From the NCBI GenBank assembly GCA_949948825.1, contig CATLIJ010000108.1, positions 1 to 7,884 of the forward strand: a stretch of DNA of 7,884 nucleotides, written 5' to 3'. Numbering within the stretch: the first letter of the stretch is position 1; every line of letters starts with the position of its first letter. The position numbers were made by a program, and so were the translations under genes. Origin of the DNA: an uncultured Clostridiaceae bacterium (lineage in GTDB: Bacteria; Bacillota; Clostridia; Lachnospirales; Lachnospiraceae). A model generated the notes under the pieces. The model did no database searches. It worked only from the letters and a program-made list of their open reading frames with translations, and had not been told where the DNA came from. Shown one piece after another: positions 1 to 5,337 of this stretch.

Positions 1-312
1 TCTGCCATTGACGGGGCAGGATTTGGAACTCAGCTTCGGTACATTATATTTCCCGGAATTAAAAACGTATTTTTCTTTGTGCTGATGACCACGATTATTG
101 CCTCCTTTAATGTGTACGGCCAGACAAGGCTGATGACTCAGGGCGGACCGGGCGAAAGTACAAAGCCCATGATTATGATGATCACCTCCACCATTATGGA
201 CCGGAATGATCTGGGTGTGGGAAGCGCCATGACCATTTTGATGGGAATTGTGATTGTGCTGTGCTCGGTGGGACAATATTACCTGACCAAAGAAAAAGAA
301 GAACTCAGATAG
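1..312 (+). CDS. Sugar ABC transporter permease, MalF-type (CUT1), C-terminal part only
   Basis: The last 103 codons of an inner-membrane permease; the start lies left of the window. The reading frame opens at base 1 inside the EAA loop that contacts the ATPase: residues 2-18 read AIDGAGFGTQLRYIIFP, matching the family pattern (EAA)xxDGAxxxQxxxxIxxP. A hydrophobic segment follows at about visible residues 21-37. Next comes a periplasm-facing segment with LMTQGGPGESTKPM, typical of MalF-like sugar permeases. A last membrane helix at about 76-94 ends in a charged KEKEELR tail. The stop is TAG at 310-312, and the MalG-type partner starts 12 nt later, so the two should form the heterodimeric channel of one importer. 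The sugar-binding protein and the rest of this gene are presumably upstream. The family is secure; the substrate is unknown. Confidence 0.93.
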   Translation, partial: SAIDGAGFGTQLRYIIFPGIKNVFFFVLMTTIIASFNVYGQTRLMTQGGPGESTKPMIMMITSTIMDRNDLGVGSAMTILMGIVIVLCSVGQYYLTKEKEELR

Positions 313-324
313 GAGGAGAGAACA

Positions 325-1155
325 ATGAAAACAAAGAACATGAATAAAATATTTCTGGTTATCATTGCCTGTATTGTAGCGTATCTGTTTCTCCTGCCCC
401 TGATGTTCATGATTTTTACCAGCTTTAAGGGGATAGCAGAATCCGTTACATCCACCACGCTGCTGCCAAAGACGTGGACCATGGAAAATTACCGGGAGCT
501 GTTTATGAATACTTCCACATCTCCCGTGCTCCGGTGGCTGGGCAATACAGCTGTAGTTACCTGTGCAGGCACAGCCCTTCGGATTGTAACCAGCGTTTTG
601 GCAGCCTATGCTTTGGCAAGGCTTCCGGTGCCTGGGAAAAAGTTCATCCTGGTGGCTCTGATCTGGGCGATGGCGATTCCGGAGATTGTGACGTTTTTCC
701 CGCTGTTTTATATGTTTAAGCAGGTAGGAGGGTTAAATACCTTCTGGCCGTTAATCCTGCCTTCAGGGTCTGGCGTCATGTGTATTTATCTGATTTATAA
801 TTTTCTTCTGGCTTTTCCAAAGGAGCTGGAGGAGGCAGGCTTTGTGGAGGGCGCCAATGTGTTCCAGGTGTTGTGGCATATTGTGGTGCCGTCCGTGAAA
901 CCGGTGATTGTTACCCAGGCGTTTATCACATTCCTTGGACTGTACAACAGCTATCTGTGGCCATCTCTTGTGATCAGCAGAAATGAGAACCGGACCATTA
1001 CCCTGGGAATTGCGGCGCTGGTGCTGGGCGAGAACTATACCAATCCGGGACTGATGATGGCGTCCACGGTGGTATCCGTGCTTCCGGTCATGTTGATCTT
1101 TATGTTTGCCAACAAGTACATTGTACGGGGATTTACACAATCAGGAATTAAATAG
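325..1155 (+). CDS. Sugar ABC transporter permease, MalG-type (CUT1)
   Basis: A complete 276-residue inner-membrane permease, usual length for the MalG branch. The start is supported by an AGGAGGAG Shine-Dalgarno sequence directly after the preceding stop. Six hydrophobic segments are visible at about residues 8-31, 72-98, 107-131, 138-160, 196-218 and 243-265. The EAA coupling loop is at 170-189 (EAGFVEGANVFQVLWHIVVP), with the family Asp replaced by Glu175 and the conserved Gly176 and Pro189 kept. The C-terminus (IVRGFTQSGIK) has the VxGxxxGxxK ending common in MalG-like permeases. It would pair with the truncated upstream permease and, typically for CUT1 systems, use a shared MsmX-type ATPase encoded elsewhere; no ATPase of that type is in this operon segment. 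The adjoining glycoside hydrolase suggests a glycoside or oligosaccharide cargo, which is an inference. Confidence 0.95.
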   Translation: MKTKNMNKIFLVIIACIVAYLFLLPLMFMIFTSFKGIAESVTSTTLLPKTWTMENYRELFMNTSTSPVLRWLGNTAVVTCAGTALRIVTSVLAAYALARLPVPGKKFILVALIWAMAIPEIVTFFPLFYMFKQVGGLNTFWPLILPSGSGVMCIYLIYNFLLAFPKELEEAGFVEGANVFQVLWHIVVPSVKPVIVTQAFITFLGLYNSYLWPSLVISRNENRTITLGIAALVLGENYTNPGLMMASTVVSVLPVMLIFMFANKYIVRGFTQSGIK

Positions 1156-1167
1156 GAGGATCGGAAG

Positions 1168-2937
1168 ATGAGAGAAGAATATCCACGTCCGGAATTTGTC
1201 CGGGAGAAATGGATGAGCCTGAATGGCTGCTGGTCCTTTGGATACGGCAGCGAGAAAACACAGATTGAGGTTCCTTTTGTGTGTCAAAGCAGGTTAAGCG
1301 GAATCGGAAAAAGAATTGAAGAAGACCATGTGGTCTATGAGAGAAAATTTACGGTTCCCTCCGAGTGGAGAGATCAGGTAATACTGCTGCATTTCGGCGC
1401 TGTGGATTACCGGTGCAGTGTGTTTGTCAATGAGCGGTGCGTGGGAAGCCATACAGGCGGCCAGACCTCTTTTTCCTTTGACATTACCCGGTATTTAAAC
1501 TGGCAGGAGGAGACGGTCCGGGTGGAGGTGGAAGATCCGCTGAAGGACGAGAGCATCCCAAGAGGAAAGCAGTTTTGGGAGGAGGAGTCCAAGTTTATCT
1601 GGTATACGCCCAGCACGGGAATCTGGCAGAGCGTCTGGCTGGAGCCGGTTTCAGCCACGAATCTTCAGTGGGTTCATTTTACGCCGGACATTGATGAGGG
1701 AACGGTTAAGATTGACTATCAGCTTTCGGACACATCTGCCCTTCCCAGCCGGGTTCATGTGAAGATCTTTTTGGGAGAACAGGAGATTTTCCATGGAAAT
1801 ATGCTGTGCAATACTGCCAGAAACAGTTTAACCGTGGATGTTTTTCGGAAAAAGGCCATGGAAGGTTCTTTCCACTTTACAGGCAATTACTGGAGTCCGG
1901 AGAACCCGATTCTCTATGATGTGCGGATTGATGTGGATGACGGTGAGACCGGAGAGCAGACGGATTATGTGGAAACCTATTTTGGAATGCGCAAGATCCA
2001 CGTGGAGAACGGTAAGCTGTATCTGAACAACCAGCCCTATTATCAGAAGCTTCTTCTGGATCAGGGATATTGGAGAGACGGGCTGGTGACAGCTCCCACA
2101 GACGAGGATTATCAGGAGGATATCCGCAAGTCAAAGGAAATGGGCTTTAATGGATGCAGGAAGCATGAGAAGGTGGAGGACCCCAGGTTCCTTTACTGGG
2201 CGGACAAAATGGGATTTCTGGTATGGGAGGCCATGGCCAGCTTCTGGTCCTACACGCCTCAGGCAGCAGAGGCTTTTACCAGAGAGTGGATGGATGTGAT
2301 TCACAGGGATTATAACCACCCCTGCATTGTGGTGTGGGGCATGTTAAATGAGAGCTGGGGCGTACCGAGGATTTACAGCAACCGACAGCAGCAGGACTTT
2401 TCCCGCGCTCTCTATTATCTGGCCAGAGGCCTTGACACCACCCGCCTTGTGATTTCCAATGACGGCTGGGAGATGACAGAGACCGATATCTGCGCATTCC
2501 ATAGCTACAAGCATGGGGAAAAGGATAATGAGGAGCAGCACAGCATTTTTAAGGAGGCCCTAAAAAAGGTGGACAGCCTTCATCTGATTATGGAGAAGCT
2601 TCTTTTTGCCAAAGGCAGCTCCTACAAGGGACAGCCAGTGGTACTGACTGAGTGCGGCGGCATTACCGTAAAGTCAGAGGAAAAATCAGAGGCAGACATG
2701 GAGGAGGCAATCCGGGAGCATGACAGAGAGTGGGGATATACCTCGGCTTCCAAGACAGATTTTCTTGCAGAATATGGCCGGGTGATCAGCGCAATCTACG
2801 AATCGGATATGCTGAACGGATTCTGTTATACTCAGCTGACGGATGTGGAGCAGGAAACCAACGGGCTTTTGACCTATGACCATAAATATAAGTTTGATCC
2901 GGCAGAGATCCGGAAAATAAATGATCGGAAAAAGTGA
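1168..2937 (+). CDS. Glycoside hydrolase family 2 enzyme (beta-galactosidase/beta-glucuronidase clan), intracellular
   Basis: A 589-residue retaining glycosidase. The start is set by AGGAGG in the 12-nt gap after the permease stop. There is no signal peptide, so it should act in the cytoplasm on imported glycosides. The layout is typical of short GH2 enzymes: an N-terminal jelly-roll sugar-binding domain (about 1-165, with TGIWQSVWLEPV near 149-160), an immunoglobulin-like domain (about 170-275), then a TIM barrel from FGMRKIHVENGKLYLNNQP. The acid/base is Glu395 in VVWGMLNESWG and the nucleophile is Glu495 in VVLTECGG. GFNGCRKHEKVEDPRFLYWAD (about 327-347) is characteristic of a GH2 group often annotated only as 'sugar-binding domain' or beta-galactosidase. 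I do not assign lacZ or uidA: the bond cleaved could be a beta-galactoside, glucuronide, mannoside or other. It sits between the importer genes and a HAD phosphatase gene, with 12-nt and 1-nt spacing, implying one catabolic operon. Confidence 0.92.
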   Translation: MREEYPRPEFVREKWMSLNGCWSFGYGSEKTQIEVPFVCQSRLSGIGKRIEEDHVVYERKFTVPSEWRDQVILLHFGAVDYRCSVFVNERCVGSHTGGQTSFSFDITRYLNWQEETVRVEVEDPLKDESIPRGKQFWEEESKFIWYTPSTGIWQSVWLEPVSATNLQWVHFTPDIDEGTVKIDYQLSDTSALPSRVHVKIFLGEQEIFHGNMLCNTARNSLTVDVFRKKAMEGSFHFTGNYWSPENPILYDVRIDVDDGETGEQTDYVETYFGMRKIHVENGKLYLNNQPYYQKLLLDQGYWRDGLVTAPTDEDYQEDIRKSKEMGFNGCRKHEKVEDPRFLYWADKMGFLVWEAMASFWSYTPQAAEAFTREWMDVIHRDYNHPCIVVWGMLNESWGVPRIYSNRQQQDFSRALYYLARGLDTTRLVISNDGWEMTETDICAFHSYKHGEKDNEEQHSIFKEALKKVDSLHLIMEKLLFAKGSSYKGQPVVLTECGGITVKSEEKSEADMEEAIREHDREWGYTSASKTDFLAEYGRVISAIYESDMLNGFCYTQLTDVEQETNGLLTYDHKYKFDPAEIRKINDRKK

Positions 2938-2938
2938 T

Positions 2939-3742
2939 ATGAATAAGCAACAGATTTTAGATAAAACAGAACTTTTTGTGTTGGATATGGATGGAACCTT
3001 TTATTTGGGAGACCAGATTCTTCCCGGCGCCCTGGATTTTTTAAAGGCAGTGGAGGAGAGCGGAAAACAATATTTATTTTTTACCAACAATTCTTCCAAA
3101 TCACCGGAGAAGTATATTGAGAAGCTGGCAGGGATGGAATGCAGAATCCGCCGGGACCAGATTATGACTTCAGGGGATGTGACCATCCAGTATTTAAAGG
3201 AGTATTATCCGGGAAAACAGGTGTATTTGATGGGAACGCCGGCTTTGGAGGAAAGCTTCCGCCAGGAGGGCATTCATCTGGTGCAGGAAGGTGCAGATGT
3301 GGTGGTGATTGGGTTTGACACTACCCTGACGTATGAGAAGCTGGAGCGGGCCTGTACCCTGATTCGGAATGGAGCTGTTTTTCTGGCTACCCATCTGGAC
3401 ATCAACTGTCCGGTGGAGAATGGTTTTATCCCGGACTGCGGAGCATTCTGCGCGGCAATCCAGCTTTCCACAGGAATGCAGCCAAAGTACCTTGGCAAGC
3501 CTTTTGCGGAGACAGTGGATATGGTTCTTGGCAGAACCGGGGCGGCAAGGGAAAAAACTGCTTTTGTAGGGGACCGGCTGTATACGGATGTGGCAACTGG
3601 AGTGAAAAATGGGGCCATGGGATTTCTGGTTCTGACCGGAGAGACCAAACTTCAGGATGTGGAAGCCTCTGAAGTGAAGCCGGATGAGATTTTTCAGTCA
3701 ATTGAGGAAATGGGACAAATTTTAAGGGGAATGCGCCAATAA
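2939..3742 (+). CDS. HAD-IIA family hydrolase (NagD/AraL-like phosphatase)
   Basis: A soluble phosphatase of 267 residues from this start. Motif I is FVLDMDGT with nucleophile Asp16 and acid/base Asp18. Motif II is FFTNNSSKS with Thr49. Motif III is the Lys187 of YLGKP. Motif IV is FVGDRLYTD with Mg-binding Asp212 and Asp217. The large insertion between motifs II and III is the C2 cap that defines type IIA HADs such as NagD, AraL and p-nitrophenyl phosphatases. An in-frame ATG at 2921 would add six residues (MIGKSD) and overlap the GH2 gene by 17 nt. I prefer 2939 because relatives begin a few residues before KTELFVLDMDGT and it lies 1 nt after the GH2 stop, fitting coupled translation; both sites have only weak GGAAA-type Shine-Dalgarno matches. 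In this operon it may dephosphorylate a sugar phosphate, but these enzymes are promiscuous and the substrate is unknown. Confidence 0.92.
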   Translation: MNKQQILDKTELFVLDMDGTFYLGDQILPGALDFLKAVEESGKQYLFFTNNSSKSPEKYIEKLAGMECRIRRDQIMTSGDVTIQYLKEYYPGKQVYLMGTPALEESFRQEGIHLVQEGADVVVIGFDTTLTYEKLERACTLIRNGAVFLATHLDINCPVENGFIPDCGAFCAAIQLSTGMQPKYLGKPFAETVDMVLGRTGAAREKTAFVGDRLYTDVATGVKNGAMGFLVLTGETKLQDVEASEVKPDEIFQSIEEMGQILRGMRQ

Positions 3743-3754
3743 GGCAGGGCGCAA

Positions 3755-3779
3755 AAGGACAGGAGCTGTCCTTGCTTTT
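3755..3779 (+). terminator. Hairpin just after the HAD gene, possible weak terminator
   Basis: AAGGACAG (3755-3762) and CTGTCCTT (3766-3773) form a perfect 8-bp stem with a 3-nt loop, followed by GCTTTT. It begins 12 nt after the HAD stop. The T-tract is short and set off by GC, so termination would be partial; it could also protect the 3' end of the transcript. It is backed up by a stronger terminator 50 nt downstream. Confidence 0.55.
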
Positions 3780-3806
3780 GGGAATGGATACAGATAAAAC
3801 GTGAAG

Positions 3807-3855
3807 AAAAGCTGTCAAAGGGACATTAGGGGAATGGACCTTTGACAGCTTTTTT
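3807..3855 (+). terminator. Strong intrinsic terminator of the sugar operon
   Basis: AAAAGCTGTCAAAGG (3807-3821) pairs perfectly with CCTTTGACAGCTTTT (3839-3853): a 15-bp stem with a 17-nt loop, ending in a run of six T (3850-3855). The A-rich foot on the left arm gives a T-run on the opposite strand, so it may work both ways. It closes the uptake/GH2/HAD transcription unit and insulates the regulator operon that follows. Confidence 0.9.
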
Positions 3856-3906
3856 GTGGTTAATGATTTTTTAAGGCTCCTTCATAAAATCGTAATTTTT
3901 TCATTC

Positions 3907-3935
3907 TTGCCTTGTGTGGAAATTTGTGGTATAAG
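3907..3935 (+). promoter_or_regulatory. Sigma-A promoter of the ytr-like operon
   Basis: The -35 is TTGCCT (3907-3912). A 17-nt spacer leads to -10 TATAAG (3930-3935), preceded by TGG, giving a TG-extended -10. The predicted transcription start is near 3941-3943, about 60 nt upstream of the GntR start codon. The -10 is overlapped by the inverted repeat at 3931-3961. The assignment rests on hexamer match and position only. Confidence 0.72.
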
Positions 3936-3961
3936 TGTATTAACAATCTTAGTACACTTAT
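3931..3961 (+). promoter_or_regulatory. YtrA-type operator (AGTGTA-N13-TACACT)
   Basis: ATAAGTGTA (3931-3939) and TACACTTAT (3953-3961) are perfect 9-bp inverted repeats with a 13-nt spacer. The core AGTGTA-N13-TACACT is the same architecture I recall being described for the operator of B. subtilis YtrA. The left arm covers the -10 box and the spacer covers the likely start site, so a bound repressor would block RNA polymerase. The gene directly downstream encodes a YtrA-subfamily GntR protein, which suggests negative autoregulation of the whole operon. Confidence 0.8.
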
Positions 3962-4002
3962 TCAACACATGTGATTAAGGCTGGAGAGAAAGGAGAATAT
4001 CA

Positions 4003-4422
4003 ATGATTCTGCTGGATTTAAAGGACAGCCGGCCAATCTATGAGCAGGTGGCAGAGCGGCTTCAGGAATTGATGATGCTGGGAGTTCTGGAGGAGGACAG
4101 CCAGATGCCGTCTGTGAGAGGTCTTGCCATGGAACTGTCCATTAACCCGAATACGATTCAGCGGGCTTACGGGGAGCTGGAACGGAGAGGATATACCTAT
4201 TCCATCAAAGGAAGGGGCAGCTTTGTGGGAAGTATCCGCAAGCTGAAGGAGGCCCGGAAGACAGAGCTTCAGAAGAAGCTTCAGATTCTTGCCAGAGAGG
4301 CAAAAACCGTTGGCATAGACCGGGGAGAGTTTGCGGATATGGCTTATAAGGCTTATGACGAGGGAGGACCGCCAGAGAAGAAAAAGGAAGATGGGGACAC
4401 ACCAGAGGTCAGGAATGAATAA
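4003..4422 (+). CDS. GntR-family transcriptional repressor, YtrA subfamily
   Basis: A 139-residue cytoplasmic DNA-binding protein, close to the roughly 130 residues of B. subtilis YtrA and far shorter than FadR or MocR types. An AGGAG Shine-Dalgarno sequence (3991-3995) fixes the start. The N-terminal winged helix-turn-helix covers about residues 8-76: PIYEQVAERLQELMMLGVL, then MPSVRGLAMEL (35-45), recognition helix NPNTIQRAYGELERRGY (48-64) and wing IKGRGSFV (68-75). A charged helix (about 78-100) is the likely dimerisation element, followed by a Glu/Lys-rich tail; there is no separate ligand-binding domain. It precedes the ABC ATPase by 15 nt and follows a perfect YtrA-type operator, so it probably represses its own transporter operon. 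Related systems respond to cell-wall antibiotics, but the inducer here is unknown. Confidence 0.92.
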   Translation: MILLDLKDSRPIYEQVAERLQELMMLGVLEEDSQMPSVRGLAMELSINPNTIQRAYGELERRGYTYSIKGRGSFVGSIRKLKEARKTELQKKLQILAREAKTVGIDRGEFADMAYKAYDEGGPPEKKKEDGDTPEVRNE

Positions 4423-4437
4423 GGGAGGGATGACAGT

Positions 4438-5337
4438 ATGATCGAGGCAGTAAACCTGACAAAAAAATTTGATGATATTGTGGCAGTGGACAAAATTAAC
4501 GCTCAGATCCGGGACGGAAGCGTGTTTGGCCTGATTGGGACTAACGGAGCGGGGAAAAGCACATTTCTCCGAATGGCAGCAGGGGTTTTAAAGCCGGACG
4601 AGGGGACGATTACCATTGACGGGATGGAAGTGTTTGAGAATGAAGAGGCAAAGAAGCGGTTTTTTTATATTTCGGATGACCAGTATTTTTTCAGCAATGC
4701 CACGCCAAGAGATATGATGGTTTATTATAATATGGTTTATCCTTCTTTTGACAAGGAGCGGTTTCATGGATTGATGCGAAGCTTTGATCTGGATGAAAAG
4801 AGAAAGATCAACACCTTTTCCAAGGGCATGAAAAAGCAGGTTTCTGTAATCTGCGGCGTGTGTGCAGGCACGGATTATCTGTTTTGTGATGAAACCTTTG
4901 ACGGGCTGGACCCGGTGATGCGGCAGGCAGTGAAAAGTATTTTTGCCAATGATATGCAGGAGCGCCACTTAACACCAATCATTGCATCCCACAATCTGCG
5001 GGAGCTGGAGGATATCTGTGACCATGTGGGACTTCTCCACAAGGGAGGCATTCTTTTAAGCCGGGATTTGGATGAGATGAAGATGAACATTCATAAGGTT
5101 CAGTGTGTGCTTGCGGAGGGAATGGAGCCAGAGGAGCTTCAGGGCATTGAGGTGATCAAAACCGAGCGGAGGGGACGTCTTCTGACTTTGACGGTGCGGG
5201 GGGATTTAAGTGTGGTGGAGCATACCATGCAGACAGCAAATCCAGTCTTTTATGAGACGATTCCCCTGTCTTTGGAAGAAATCTTTATCAGTGAAACGGA
5301 GGTTGTAGGGTATGACATCAAAAAGCTTATTTTTTAA
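4438..5337 (+). CDS. ABC transporter ATP-binding protein (YtrB-like)
   Basis: A 299-residue nucleotide-binding subunit, a membrane-associated ATPase driving the adjoining permease. Walker A is GTNGAGKST (34-42). The Q-loop region is YISDDQYFF (77-85). The signature is degenerate, FSKGM (127-131) instead of LSGGQ. Walker B with catalytic Glu is YLFCDE (147-152), the D-loop is GLD (156-158) and the switch His is His185 in IASHNL. The degenerate signature and altered Q-loop context are common in the YtrB/BcrA-like branch and do not suggest inactivity. About 90 extra residues follow the core domain. A GGGAGGG Shine-Dalgarno sequence (4423-4429) sits 8 nt before the start. The 3' end overlaps the permease gene by 26 nt. 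This is exporter- or resistance-type context rather than nutrient uptake, since no binding protein is present. Confidence 0.95.
   Translation: MIEAVNLTKKFDDIVAVDKINAQIRDGSVFGLIGTNGAGKSTFLRMAAGVLKPDEGTITIDGMEVFENEEAKKRFFYISDDQYFFSNATPRDMMVYYNMVYPSFDKERFHGLMRSFDLDEKRKINTFSKGMKKQVSVICGVCAGTDYLFCDETFDGLDPVMRQAVKSIFANDMQERHLTPIIASHNLRELEDICDHVGLLHKGGILLSRDLDEMKMNIHKVQCVLAEGMEPEELQGIEVIKTERRGRLLTLTVRGDLSVVEHTMQTANPVFYETIPLSLEEIFISETEVVGYDIKKLIF

Noticed and set aside
763..1140. A 125-codon open frame on the - strand inside the MalG-type permease
   Set aside because: A low-complexity His/Arg/Gln-rich translation opposite conserved permease codons; a shadow frame.
1168..2937. Naming the GH2 enzyme beta-glucuronidase (uidA) or LacZ
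   Set aside because: Only clan-level motifs are certain. I could not find a clear NxK glucuronate-binding motif, and the protein is far shorter than LacZ.
3426..3818. A 130-codon open frame on the - strand overlapping the HAD gene
   Set aside because: It lies opposite a well-supported HAD gene with all catalytic motifs, runs through the terminator region and its translation resembles no protein family.
3966..3973. CACATGTG palindrome in the 5' leader
   Set aside because: An 8-bp palindrome is expected by chance at this length and it has no link to the operator half-sites.
3856..4002. Riboswitch or attenuator in the leader before the GntR gene
   Set aside because: Only about 60 nt lie between the predicted start site and the start codon, without a terminator-like hairpin; the visible inverted repeat is better explained as an operator.
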